In this document: positions 42,760-51,366 of the stretch, in pieces
How the letters are laid out: the number at the start of each line of letters is the position of its first letter
Numbering within the stretch: the stretch's first letter is position 1
Source: Lentisphaerota bacterium
GTDB lineage: Bacteria; Verrucomicrobiota; Lentisphaeria; Victivallales; Victivallaceae
Assembly: GCA_015061685.1 (NCBI GenBank)
Contig: SUWD01000001.1
Coordinates: 248,001-312,000, forward strand
DNA: 64,000 nt
Direction of reading: 5' to 3'
Position numbers and translations under genes: made by a program
Notes under the pieces: generated by a model
Database searches by the model: none
What the model was told of the DNA's origin: nothing
What the model saw: only the letters and a program-made list of their open reading frames with translations

Positions 42760-44536
42760 AAGACTCCGTGATTTGACAGAAAATAATACGAAATGTATGG
42801 TAAAGGTCAATGAGATACCTTTGATCGACCGTATGTTGAGTATTCTTTCCGGATATGATTTGTCAAGAATCGTTATCGTCGTCGGTTATCAAGCTGAAAA
42901 TCTTAAAACCCATATTCGGTCTTTGCCATGCAGCATCCCAATTGAATTTGTCGAAAATCCGATTTATGACAAAACAAATAATATTTACTCTCTTGCTCTT
43001 GCACAACAATATTTGGCAGCAGAAGATACTGTTTTGTTGGAATCTGATCTTATATTTGAACCACGGCTGCTGGACAAAATATTGAATTCTAAAGATAAAA
43101 ATGTCGCTCTCGTTGCCAAATATGAATCATGGATGGATGGGACTGTTGTCAGACTTGATTCAAAAAACAGGATCGTAAGTTTTATCCCTAAATCCGGATT
43201 CCGTTACAGTGATATAAATACATATTATAAAACTGTCAATATTTATAAATTCAGCAAAGAGTTTTCCCGTAATTATTATATCCCTTTTTTGCAGGCTTAC
43301 ATGCAGACTCAAGGGAAGAATGAATACTACGAACAGGTTTTGCGGATATTGACATTTCTTGACCAGACAGATTTCAAGGCATTGCCGCTTGATGATGAAA
43401 AGTGGTATGAAATAGATGATGCTCAGGATTTGGATATTGCTGAAGCCATTTTTGCTGAAAACAAACAGCGTTTGACAAAATATTTCAAACGTTACGGCGG
43501 ATATTGGCGTTTCCCGCAAATGCTGGACTATTGTTATTTGGTTAATCCGTATTTTCCCCCCGACCGGATGAAGGATGAATTACGCAGCAATTTCGATGTA
43601 TTACTGACAGAATATCCATCCGGAAGCGGCATAAATAATCTTCTTGCCGGTAAATATTTTAGCATAAAGCAAAGTTTGATCGCTGTCGGCAACGGGGCTG
43701 CGGAACTTATCCGCTCTCTGATGCGTTTTACAACAGGTAAACTCGGGGTGATTTTACCGACCTTTGAAGAATATCCCAATCGTTACAACAAAGAAGATTT
43801 GGTTGTTTTCAAACCGGAAACAGATGGTTTTACATATTCTGCGGATGATTTGATGGATTTTTATGCTGATAAACAAATTTCTTCACTGCTGATAGTCAAT
43901 CCGGATAATCCATCGGGTAACTTCATTAAAATTGAAGACCTTATGCGTTTGCTATCATGGTGCAAAAGCAGGGATATCCGTATTATTATTGATGAATCAT
44001 TCGTAGATTTTTCTGATTTCAGCGAACAAACTTTACTTGTCAATCAGATTCTTGAGAATAATCCTCATCTGGTAGTAATCAAAAGTATATCAAAATCATA
44101 CGGAGTGCCGGGATTGCGTCTGGGAATCATGGCGACAGCAGATTCAGATTTACTGACGCAGGTAAAAGGTGATTTGCCTATTTGGAATATCAATTCATTC
44201 GCTGAATTTTATATGCAGATATTCAGCAAATACGAAAAATTGTATCATGAGGGGTGCAGACTTTTTTGCGAAGAACGCAAGCGGTTTAAAGCAGAACTGC
44301 AAAAAGTACCATTTCTCAAAGTATATCCGTCCCAGGCAAATTACTTCCTCTGCGAAGTCACTGGGAAATACACCTCGCCGGAGTTGACAGAAAAGCTGCT
44401 TGAACAAAATATCCTGATAAAAGACTGCAGTACCAAAGTTGCATTCGATGGCAGAAATTTTATCCGTATTGCGATCCGTAACAGACAAGATAATACGAAT
44501 CTTTGTAAAAAGCTGAACAGTTTGCCGGAGAAATAA
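42725..44536 (+). CDS. Nucleotidyltransferase-aminotransferase fusion protein
   Basis: A 603-aa two-domain enzyme. Residues 1-235 are a LicC-type nucleotidyltransferase (AVILAAGMGKRLRDLT at 3-18, ESDLIFEP as metal site near 104). Residues 265-603 form a class I PLP-dependent aminotransferase (LLIVNPDNPSGN, IIIDESFVDFS, SISKSYGVPG with the Schiff-base Lys near 457). Known members with this order belong to capsule or lipid-decoration clusters. The fusion suggests that a small amino-alcohol phosphate or aminophosphonate is made by amination, then CDP-activated and handed to the TagF-like transferase encoded just upstream. ATG 42725 has AGGTGA upstream. The exact product is unknown. Confidence 0.85.
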   Translation: MQAVILAAGMGKRLRDLTENNTKCMVKVNEIPLIDRMLSILSGYDLSRIVIVVGYQAENLKTHIRSLPCSIPIEFVENPIYDKTNNIYSLALAQQYLAAEDTVLLESDLIFEPRLLDKILNSKDKNVALVAKYESWMDGTVVRLDSKNRIVSFIPKSGFRYSDINTYYKTVNIYKFSKEFSRNYYIPFLQAYMQTQGKNEYYEQVLRILTFLDQTDFKALPLDDEKWYEIDDAQDLDIAEAIFAENKQRLTKYFKRYGGYWRFPQMLDYCYLVNPYFPPDRMKDELRSNFDVLLTEYPSGSGINNLLAGKYFSIKQSLIAVGNGAAELIRSLMRFTTGKLGVILPTFEEYPNRYNKEDLVVFKPETDGFTYSADDLMDFYADKQISSLLIVNPDNPSGNFIKIEDLMRLLSWCKSRDIRIIIDESFVDFSDFSEQTLLVNQILENNPHLVVIKSISKSYGVPGLRLGIMATADSDLLTQVKGDLPIWNINSFAEFYMQIFSKYEKLYHEGCRLFCEERKRFKAELQKVPFLKVYPSQANYFLCEVTGKYTSPELTEKLLEQNILIKDCSTKVAFDGRNFIRIAIRNRQDNTNLCKKLNSLPEK

Positions 44537-44540
44537 TATA

Positions 44541-45479
44541 ATGAAAATCATTACATTCGATACAATAAAAAAACTCAATATTTCTCCGGCTGAATGTGTT
44601 GATTGGGTAAAAAAGGTGTTTATCAATAAACAGGAAAATATACTTCATGCCAAAGACAGTATAAAACTTGACGGCAATATTTTCTTTAACACCATGCCAT
44701 GTTATTTGAAATCGGAAAAAAAAGTGGGAGTAAAAGTAGTTTCACGCTTCCCGCAAAAAATACCGGCATTAAATTCAGATCTTTTACTTTATGATGCTGA
44801 AACCGGTGATTCTCTCTGCCTGATGGATGCTACGTGGATCACAACCATGAGAACCGGAGCAGTTGCAGCATTGGCGGCATTGACTTTTAAGCATTCGAAT
44901 ACCACAACTTTTTCCTTTGTCGGTTTGGGGAACACCGCAAGAGCAACTTTGCTTTGTCTGCTCAGTCAGATACCCCCTGAAGTAAAAATAAATGTTAATT
45001 TATATGAATATAAAAATCAGGCTCATGATTTCATAGAACGTTTCAAATCATATAATAACATTATTTTCAATATTGAAGCTGATTTAAGTACGTTGATTGC
45101 CGGCAGTGATGTATTATTTTCATGCGTTACTGCATTTGACAACATTGTTGCTCCGGATGACGTTTTTCCGGAAGGTATATTGTTGATACCGGTTCATACG
45201 CGGGGATGGCAGAATTGCGATTTATTTTTTGATAAGGTTTTTGCAGATGACACAGACCATGTTCGTAACTTCAAATATTTTGACAAGTTCAAACATTTTG
45301 CTGAATTTTCCGATGTACTGAATGGCAAATCTGTTGGACGTGAAAATGATGAAGAACGAATTTTGAGTTACAACATCGGTATTGCTTTGCATGATGTTTA
45401 TTTTGCATCGCAAATATATAAAAAATGTGATTCAGCTTCTGTTGTTTTATCGTCATTAACTCAAAAGTTTTGGGTTTAA
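44541..45479 (+). CDS. Ornithine cyclodeaminase / mu-crystallin family protein
   Basis: A 312-aa NAD(P)-dependent protein. It has the family lysine in KVGVKVVSRFP (near residue 62), then DATWITTMRTGAVAALAA (near 95) and a Rossmann domain starting SFVGLGNTARATLL (about 130). Members deaminate ornithine or reduce imines and 2-oxo acids (for example alanine dehydrogenase and SbnB). It starts 4 bases after the nucleotidyltransferase-aminotransferase gene and is certainly co-transcribed, so it probably makes or consumes the amino compound for that pathway. Substrate undetermined. Confidence 0.8.
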   Translation: MKIITFDTIKKLNISPAECVDWVKKVFINKQENILHAKDSIKLDGNIFFNTMPCYLKSEKKVGVKVVSRFPQKIPALNSDLLLYDAETGDSLCLMDATWITTMRTGAVAALAALTFKHSNTTTFSFVGLGNTARATLLCLLSQIPPEVKINVNLYEYKNQAHDFIERFKSYNNIIFNIEADLSTLIAGSDVLFSCVTAFDNIVAPDDVFPEGILLIPVHTRGWQNCDLFFDKVFADDTDHVRNFKYFDKFKHFAEFSDVLNGKSVGRENDEERILSYNIGIALHDVYFASQIYKKCDSASVVLSSLTQKFWV

Positions 45480-45702
45480 CACACTGCTGACAGATAAAGT
45501 TGCCGGGCTTCAGAGACTGGAATAGTTATGGAGCATGTAAATAAATGCAGAAAAGAAGATATATGAACAAGTTGATAATTAACAGTTTCACTCAATGCTT
45601 GAAGCAATATATACGTTTTTTTTCCCGGCTGCCGCAACTTCCTCCTCCTGCCTGTCTGCAGGGTATTATTGTTACTTATCTGAAACGGAGTATTTCTGAA
45701 AT

Positions 45703-46308
45703 ATGATATCTTTCAAATTTCTCAAACAATTGCTGTTGGATAAACTGAAAATTTCAGCTTATCATCGCCGGAGACGGAAATATAACATCGGTGAATACAG
45801 CTATATTTCGCATACCACCAGAATAGGAAACGCTCAAATCGGCAAATTCTGTTCCATTGCCCCCGGAGTGGCTATCGGTATCGGCAGCCATCCGACACAT
45901 ACCTTATCCACATCGCCATTCCAGTACACAAGAAATATGATAACGACCACAGGAAATATCCTGGTGGACGAAAAAAATCTGGTCAAACTGAAACCAAAAA
46001 ATACAGTCAGAATCAATAACGATGTCTATATCGGAATGAATGCTGTTATCATGCCCGGCGTAACGATCGGAAACGGTGCTGTCGTCGGCGCCGGAGCTGT
46101 GGTCACCAGAGACGTGCCCCCTTACGCCATCGTCGGCGGAGTACCGGCAAAAGTCATCAAATACCGCTTTGAACAACCGGTCATTGATAAACTGCAAAAA
46201 CTTGAATGGTGGAATTATCCGAAAGATTTTATTGTGCAGCTGCCTTTTGAAAATATCGGCAGATGTATCGAACTGCTGGAAAGCAACCAACACCTGAAAA
46301 CGATATAA
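45703..46308 (+). CDS. CatB-like hexapeptide acetyltransferase
   Basis: A 201-aa trimeric left-handed beta-helix enzyme of the xenobiotic/sugar O-acetyltransferase type. Hexapeptides begin [20 protein letters not shown], the catalytic His is in [13 protein letters not shown] (near residue 67), and a second hexapeptide block runs [20 protein letters not shown]. It probably acetylates a capsule or O-antigen sugar rather than a drug. GGAG lies 11 bases before ATG 45703, and a 223-bp AT-rich spacer with no gene separates it from the preceding one. ManC follows after 24 bp. Confidence 0.83.
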   Translation: MISFKFLKQLLLDKLKISAYHRRRRKYNIGEYSYISHTTRIGNAQIGKFCSIAPGVAIGIGSHPTHTLSTSPFQYTRNMITTTGNILVDEKNLVKLKPKNTVRINNDVYIGMNAVIMPGVTIGNGAVVGAGAVVTRDVPPYAIVGGVPAKVIKYRFEQPVIDKLQKLEWWNYPKDFIVQLPFENIGRCIELLESNQHLKTI

Positions 46309-46332
46309 AATATTATATTGGAGAATACCGCA

Positions 46333-47373
46333 ATGAAAGCAATTATTTTAGCCGGCGGCAGCGGCAGCAGATTATGGCCGTTTTCCAATGACGACATCCC
46401 CAAGCAGCTCTTGAGGATCAACAGCGATTTAAGTTTGCTGCAAAACACTTTTCTGCGGCTCAATCAGCTTGTCCCGGCAGAAAATATCCTTACCGTGACC
46501 AATATCGCCTACCGGGAAAAAACCGCTTCTCAATTACAGGAAATTTCCCCCGACGGCAAGCTCCTTTGTGAACCGTGCACCAGAAATACCGCTCCGGCGA
46601 TCGCCTGTGCCATTGAATTTCTCCAAAAAGAGAATGATTCACCGGAGGATATCGTGATCATCGTCCCTGCCGATCACCTGATAAAAGATCACGCCGGTTT
46701 CAGAAAAACCCTCGAAAATGCCATCGCCATTGCCGAAAAAGATTATCTCGTCACTCTCGGCATAACCCCGGATTACCCTGAAACCGGATTCGGCTACATC
46801 AAAACTGCCGATACTTTTGACGGCGGATTCAAGGTGGAAAAATTTGTGGAAAAACCCTCGGCTGATCTGGCGGAAAAGTATGTCGCCTCCGGAAATTACT
46901 TCTGGAATGGCGGTATTTTCGTCGGCAAGATCTCCGTTTTCAAAGAGGAATTCGCCAAATCCGCTCCGGAAATCGCCAAACTTGCGGAAAAATGTTCTTT
47001 TGCTTCCGGCTTGATCGGAGAGGAAATTTTCTCGCAAATGCCCAAAATTTCCATCGACTATGCCATTATGGAGAAATCCAGCCGGATAGCTCTGGTCAAA
47101 CTCCTCTCCGATTGGAGCGATCTGGGGTCGTGGCAGGCAATATATCAGATTCATCCGCAGGATGAAAATGGCAATGTCGTCGTCGGCAGAGCGGTTCTGC
47201 ACAATGTCAGAAATTCATTGATTTATTCCCCAAACACCATGACGGCGGTTGCCGATATCGAAAACCGGGTCGTAGTCAATATCAATGGAATCAGCATGGC
47301 ATGTAATCTTTTCCAATCCCAGAATGTCAGAATTCTTTGTGAGGCAGCAGCAAAAGAAAAAATTGAAAAATAG
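46333..47373 (+). CDS. manC: Mannose-1-phosphate guanylyltransferase
   Basis: Makes GDP-mannose from GTP and mannose-1-phosphate for surface glycan synthesis. The 346-aa protein has the signature AIILAGGSGSRLWPFSNDDIPKQ (shown here by its first part, AIILAGGSGSRLWPF, at residues 3-17), PADHLIKDH (near 110), FVEKPSAD (near 165), YFWNGGIF and IDYAIMEKS. It is the GT domain alone, without the isomerase fused in two-domain relatives. ATG 46333 has GGAGAA upstream. Its stop codon TAG (47371-47373) uses the first base of a degraded MITE end. Confidence 0.93.
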   Translation: MKAIILAGGSGSRLWPFSNDDIPKQLLRINSDLSLLQNTFLRLNQLVPAENILTVTNIAYREKTASQLQEISPDGKLLCEPCTRNTAPAIACAIEFLQKENDSPEDIVIIVPADHLIKDHAGFRKTLENAIAIAEKDYLVTLGITPDYPETGFGYIKTADTFDGGFKVEKFVEKPSADLAEKYVASGNYFWNGGIFVGKISVFKEEFAKSAPEIAKLAEKCSFASGLIGEEIFSQMPKISIDYAIMEKSSRIALVKLLSDWSDLGSWQAIYQIHPQDENGNVVVGRAVLHNVRNSLIYSPNTMTAVADIENRVVVNINGISMACNLFQSQNVRILCEAAAKEKIEK

Positions 47374-47461
47374 TTATTGTCTCATTTTTTGCATTCCTGC
47401 GGTGGTGTATTGCGGCGTAGAGCAACAGAGACGGAAGGAAAGATTTCTCACAAAAAAATGA
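47373..47461 (-). mobile_element. MITE remnant, two 3' ends facing each other
   Basis: The left side reads GTTATTGTCTCATTTTTTG, with an 11-base internal loss, then CCTGCGGTGGTG; the right side reads GGAAAGATTTCTCACAAAAAAATGA. These are both copies of the same element end in opposite orientation, with the middle lost. No target duplication is visible. It lies between the manC stop and the next gene and lacks the promoter-bearing end. Confidence 0.6.
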
Positions 47462-47492
47462 AAAAAATCAAAATATAAGGAAATATAAAAAA

Positions 47493-48314
47493 ATGAAAAA
47501 AATCGGTTTTATTGATCTTTTTATTGATGAATGGCACTCCAATAACTATCCGGAGTGGTTCCGTACCGCCCCCAGAGCAGCTGAATTTGAGCTGGGTTAC
47601 GCCTGGGAAGAGGCCCCGCTGGAAGACCGCAAGCCGCTGGATGTCTGGTGCAAAGATATGCAGATGATCCCGGCAAAAAGCATTGAGGAGGTCGTGGAAA
47701 ATTCCGACTGCATCTGTGTCCTTGCCCCCTCCAGACCGGATGTGCATGAGCGTCTTGCTGAAATTCCGCTCAAATCGGGCAAGCCGGTATATATCGACAA
47801 GCCTTTTGCCGACAGTCAGGCGGCGGCGGAGAGACTTTTCGCTCTTGCCGACAGATACAATACCCCTTTGATGTCCAGTTCGGCACTGCGTTTCAACGAT
47901 CAGCTTTTAAGCGGTCAGGTCAAAGAGGTCGAACCGGTATTCATGGCTACCACCGGTGGCGGACGTTCTTTCGATGAGTACGGCATCCACCAGCTGGAGA
48001 TGATCGTTTCCGTCATGGGAACGGAGGTAAGAAATCTGAAACTTGCCGGAGATGAGCAGAAAGTCTCCCTCACTCTGGAATATGCCGACGGCCGTCTGGC
48101 ACAACTGCTTTACGCTACCAGATTCGGCTTTTCCATAACTGCCGCCGGAGAGAAAAAATCGGTCAACATCCCGGCTGTAACCAACTTTTTCCCGAATTTG
48201 ATCGCCGGAATGCTGGATTTCTTCGCTACCGGGAAAAGCCTTATCGCTCCGGAGGAGACCATCACCATCGCCGGACTGCTCGAAAAAAGTATCAATATGC
48301 TCCATAACAGATAA
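47493..48314 (+). CDS. Gfo/Idh/MocA-like NAD-binding oxidoreductase
   Basis: A 273-aa protein related to the dehydrogenase at 19633 but shorter. The opening segment GFIDLFIDEWHSNNYPEWF lacks the usual GxGxxG motif, so NAD binding is not assured. It keeps CVLAPSRPDVHERLAEI and a YIDKPFADS segment in place of the EKP motif (near 108), then a C-terminal helix-rich half. A role in sugar modification is likely from its place between manC and a nucleotide-sugar dehydrogenase, but it may be catalytically altered. AAGGAA lies 8 bases before ATG 47493. Confidence 0.65.
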   Translation: MKKIGFIDLFIDEWHSNNYPEWFRTAPRAAEFELGYAWEEAPLEDRKPLDVWCKDMQMIPAKSIEEVVENSDCICVLAPSRPDVHERLAEIPLKSGKPVYIDKPFADSQAAAERLFALADRYNTPLMSSSALRFNDQLLSGQVKEVEPVFMATTGGGRSFDEYGIHQLEMIVSVMGTEVRNLKLAGDEQKVSLTLEYADGRLAQLLYATRFGFSITAAGEKKSVNIPAVTNFFPNLIAGMLDFFATGKSLIAPEETITIAGLLEKSINMLHNR

Positions 48315-48340
48315 TATCGGCTTCCGGAGAAATCTGCCGG

Positions 48341-48369
48341 GCGGCAGCGTTTTCTGCCGCTTGATTTTA
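48341..48369 (+). terminator. Stem-loop terminator after the oxidoreductase gene
   Basis: GCGGCAG-CGTTTT-CTGCCGC (7-bp stem) then TTGATTTTA. It overlaps the -35 box (48361-48366) of the next gene's promoter. Confidence 0.6.
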
Positions 48370-48389
48370 TCCGGCAACTGATATATATT
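48361..48389 (+). promoter_or_regulatory. Sigma70 promoter of the nucleotide-sugar dehydrogenase gene
   Basis: TTGATT (48361-48366), 17 bp, TATATT (48384-48389), 23 bp before ATG 48413, with GGAGG as ribosome site. Confidence 0.65.
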
Positions 48390-48412
48390 ATAGGGAAATA
48401 CATGGAGGATAT

Positions 48413-49699
48413 ATGCTGGATAAGTTGAAAAGCGGCAAAATCAAACTTGCCGTTATCGGATTGGGATATGTCGGACTGCCGCTGGCAGTGGAATTCGGTA
48501 AGAAATTTGATACCGTGGGTTTTGATGTCAAAACTTCCCGGCTCGATATGCTGCGTGCCGGCAGAGATGAAACTCTGGAAACCTCCCCCGAAGATCTGAA
48601 GCTTGCCGTCAATCTGCGTTATTCCGATGACCTTGCCGATCTGACCGACCGGGATATATTCATCGTAACGGTGCCGACGCCGGTGGATCGTTACAACCGC
48701 CCCGATCTCACGCCGCTTTACCGGGCCAGCGAAACTGTCGGCAAGGTGATGAAAAAAAATTGCATCGTCATCTATGAAAGCACCGTTTACCCCGGTTGTA
48801 CGGAGGAAGATTGCGTGCCGGTATTGGAGAAATTCAGCAATTTGACCTTTAACCGGGATTTCTTTTGCGGTTACAGCCCCGAAAGGATCAATCCCGGCGA
48901 TAAACAGCACACCCTTTTGCAGACGGTGAAAATCACTTCCGGATCGACCCCGGAAACCGCCGAAATCGTCGATCAGCTCTATAATTCCATCCTGCAGTCA
49001 GGAACTCACAAAGCCTCCTGTATCAAGGTCGCTGAAGCCGCCAAAGTCATCGAAAATTCCCAGCGGGATCTCAATATCGCATTCGTCAATGAATTGGCAA
49101 AGATCTTTCACCTGATCGGCATTGATACCAATGATGTCCTCGAAGCCGCCGGTACCAAGTGGAATTTTATGAAATTCAAACCCGGTCTGGTCGGCGGACA
49201 CTGCATCGGTGTCGATCCCTACTACCTTACCCACAAGGCACAAGCTCTGGGCTATCTGCCCGAAGTCATTCTCGCCGGACGCCGGATCAACGACGGCATG
49301 GGAAAATATGTTGCCGGTGAGATCGTCAAAAAAATGATCAAAAAAGGTAAAACCGTCCTGGGAGCAAAAGTCCTCCAGCTGGGAATAACTTTCAAGGAAA
49401 ACTGCCCGGATATCCGCAACAGCAGAGCGGTGGACGTGATCGAAGGATTGAAAGAATTCGGCTGCGAAACCATCGTACTTGACCCGTGGGCAAATCCGGA
49501 CGAGGTGAAGAAAGCCTACGGAATTGATTCGGTGAAAAACTTCTCCGACCTCAAGGAGAGTAATTACGATGCCGTGATTCTGGCGGTGCCTCATCGGGAG
49601 TTCCGGAATTTCAACCGGGATGAACTGGATTTGAAAGACGCTGTCGTTTACGATATAAAAGGCTTCCTGCCCCGGGAAATGACCGACGGCAGATTGTAA
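48413..49699 (+). CDS. Nucleotide-sugar dehydrogenase (WbpO/TviB-like)
   Basis: Oxidises UDP-N-acetyl-hexosamine to the uronic acid using NAD twice; 428 aa. It has the Rossmann motif VIGLGYVGLP (residues 13-22), YSPERINPGDK (near 163), the catalytic Cys in GGHCIGVDPYY (Cys near residue 264), and the family GITFKENCPDIRNSR (near 325). It belongs to the UDP-GalNAc dehydrogenase-like branch seen in Vi antigen and O-antigen clusters. It follows manC in the glycan run but has its own promoter, so it can be expressed alone. Confidence 0.88.
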   Translation: MLDKLKSGKIKLAVIGLGYVGLPLAVEFGKKFDTVGFDVKTSRLDMLRAGRDETLETSPEDLKLAVNLRYSDDLADLTDRDIFIVTVPTPVDRYNRPDLTPLYRASETVGKVMKKNCIVIYESTVYPGCTEEDCVPVLEKFSNLTFNRDFFCGYSPERINPGDKQHTLLQTVKITSGSTPETAEIVDQLYNSILQSGTHKASCIKVAEAAKVIENSQRDLNIAFVNELAKIFHLIGIDTNDVLEAAGTKWNFMKFKPGLVGGHCIGVDPYYLTHKAQALGYLPEVILAGRRINDGMGKYVAGEIVKKMIKKGKTVLGAKVLQLGITFKENCPDIRNSRAVDVIEGLKEFGCETIVLDPWANPDEVKKAYGIDSVKNFSDLKESNYDAVILAVPHREFRNFNRDELDLKDAVVYDIKGFLPREMTDGRL

Positions 49700-49700
49700 A

Positions 49701-50636
49701 TCACAACTGCAAGGCAGCATCATCACTGCCGCCGTCAACGAAGTCGGGAATGAAATCTTTGACTGCGGAATCCGCATCCTGCACGAAACCATCCTCTATA
49801 CCGGAAGCAAAAAGTGCCGCTTCCGCAGTTTCGTACTCAAAATCATTGATCCGGCGGTTGAGTTCCGGGAACTGCTCATCTGAAACCAGACCGCAGGGCA
49901 GATATTGACGCATCAACGAGAATAAAATTTCGCCGGGACGGAAGTTTTTGGCGACAAATTCGATCACCCGCAAAGTATTTTCCAACTGTCCGGGCAAAAT
50001 CAGATGGCGGATGATAACGCCCTTTTTCATCATGCCGTCATCACCGATAACAAAACTTCCGGTCTGACGGTACATCTCCCGGATGGCGGCAACGGCAACT
50101 TCAAAATAGTCTTTGGCATTGCTGTATTTTTGGGCGATGGCATTGTCGGCATATTTCAGGTCAGGCAGGAATATATCCACTTTGTTTTCCATGAGCTGCA
50201 AAGTTTCCGGCAATTCATAACCGTTGCTGTTGTAAACCACCGGCACCGGAAGTTTATCCTGCAAAACCGGAGCGATCGCATGGACATAGTGTCCGGGAGT
50301 GACCAGATTGATATTGTGCGCCCCCCGGTCGATCAACCTGAAACAGATATTGCGGAACTCCTCCGGAGTGAATTCTTTGCCGCAAACCCCGGTGCTTATT
50401 TCGTGATTCTGACAATATACACAGTGCAGATTGCATCCGGCAAAGAAGATCGTACCGCTGCCATTCCCGCCGCTGATTACCGGCTCTTCCCAGAAATGCA
50501 GTCCGGCACGGGCGATCATAATGCTGTGCGGTGAATGGCACACTCCGGGGAAATTTTTCTCTCCGGCAGCAGAAAAAGGCCGCGCCGCATTGCAGCGGCG
50601 CGGACAGGCATGACAAAGCTGGACAGCGGCACTCAT
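49701..50636 (-). CDS. PflX-like radical SAM protein (COG1313)
   Basis: A 311-aa radical S-adenosylmethionine protein. The iron-sulphur cluster motif is CNLHCVYC (CxxxCxxC), preceded by a second cysteine group CHACPRRC near the N-terminus and PGVCHSP; this pair is typical of PflX (COG1313), whose substrate is unknown. The start is taken as ATG at 50636-50634, the first codon after the MITE; upstream codons in frame (MEHYQI) derive from the MITE end. Before insertion it overlapped the Asp23 gene stop as TAATG. The native ribosome site was displaced: GGAA now lies about 12 bases upstream. Current expression would depend on the MITE promoter. Confidence 0.85.
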   Translation of the reverse strand: MSAAVQLCHACPRRCNAARPFSAAGEKNFPGVCHSPHSIMIARAGLHFWEEPVISGGNGSGTIFFAGCNLHCVYCQNHEISTGVCGKEFTPEEFRNICFRLIDRGAHNINLVTPGHYVHAIAPVLQDKLPVPVVYNSNGYELPETLQLMENKVDIFLPDLKYADNAIAQKYSNAKDYFEVAVAAIREMYRQTGSFVIGDDGMMKKGVIIRHLILPGQLENTLRVIEFVAKNFRPGEILFSLMRQYLPCGLVSDEQFPELNRRINDFEYETAEAALFASGIEDGFVQDADSAVKDFIPDFVDGGSDDAALQL

Positions 50637-50928
50637 TATTTGATAATGTTCCAAATTTTGTGAAACTCAGACAGAAACTTATAAACAAACATTTTTGTTA
50701 ACGTATAAAAATATCACATAAGTTGTGATTTGTCAAACCGGCAAACACGGGTTCGATCTAACCGGTGGATGCAGTGTGAGGGAATGTCGCAGGTAAATCA
50801 AGGCGGATGAGCAGGAGTGTACTATCCGTACACGACTGCGAAAACGTCCGCTGATTTGCCAAGAGATTGCCCGCAATGCACCACCGCAGGAAAGATTTTT
50901 CACAAAAACGAGACAATAACCATTATTT
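50634..50928 (+). mobile_element. MITE copy 3 (279 bp, 50642-50920) inserted at a TAATG junction
   Basis: Target duplication CATTATTT at 50634-50641 and 50921-50928. On the minus strand each reads AAATAATG. The upstream copy keeps the Asp23 stop (AAA TAA), the downstream copy supplies the radical-SAM start (ATG AGT). The element has a shorter internal module with the hairpin GTGTAC-TATCC-GTACAC. Promoter TTGACA (50731-50736), 17 bp, TATTTT (50708-50713) on the minus strand faces the radical-SAM gene. Confidence 0.9.
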
Positions 50929-51366
50929 GCCGTTATCCTCTGCCGGAGCGGAAGTTTCGCCATTCTCTCCGGCTTCTTCAATATCCTGCACAACGACATG
51001 GACATTGGTAACATTCATCCCGGTGGTGCTTTCAACCTCGGCAATGACCGCTTTTTGGATGGCAGTGGCGATTTCAGGAATACAATAGCCGAAAATCAAT
51101 GAAACTTTGATCTCAATGGCAACATTATTTTCCTCGCCGAGAACAATATTGATATTGCGTGACTGCATCCGGCGACTGCCGACGATCTCGGCAAGATTGT
51201 CCACCAGAGAACTGCCGGCAAGACGGGAAACCCCCGGTACTCTCAAAGTTGCACGGCGGGCAAGAGAAGCGATAACCCCCTCATGGATGCGGATATCACC
51301 CATTTCGGTGTCATCGAGGATCATAGTTTTACTGCTGATCAGAGTATCTTTTTGTTCTTCGCTCAT
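50923..51366 (-). CDS. Asp23/Gls24-family envelope stress protein
   Basis: A 147-aa protein of the alkaline-shock Asp23/Gls24 family. Core segments are [21 protein letters not shown], then [20 protein letters not shown] and [20 protein letters not shown]. In other bacteria it is associated with the membrane and with fatty-acid gene neighbours; here it overlaps the accC stop by 4 bases (ATGA, 51363-51366), so it is translated with acetyl-CoA carboxylase subunits. The acidic tail [17 protein letters not shown] is separate from the domain. Its stop codon lies within the MITE target duplication. Confidence 0.88.
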   Translation of the reverse strand: MSEEQKDTLISSKTMILDDTEMGDIRIHEGVIASLARRATLRVPGVSRLAGSSLVDNLAEIVGSRRMQSRNINIVLGEENNVAIEIKVSLIFGYCIPEIATAIQKAVIAEVESTTGMNVTNVHVVVQDIEEAGENGETSAPAEDNGK

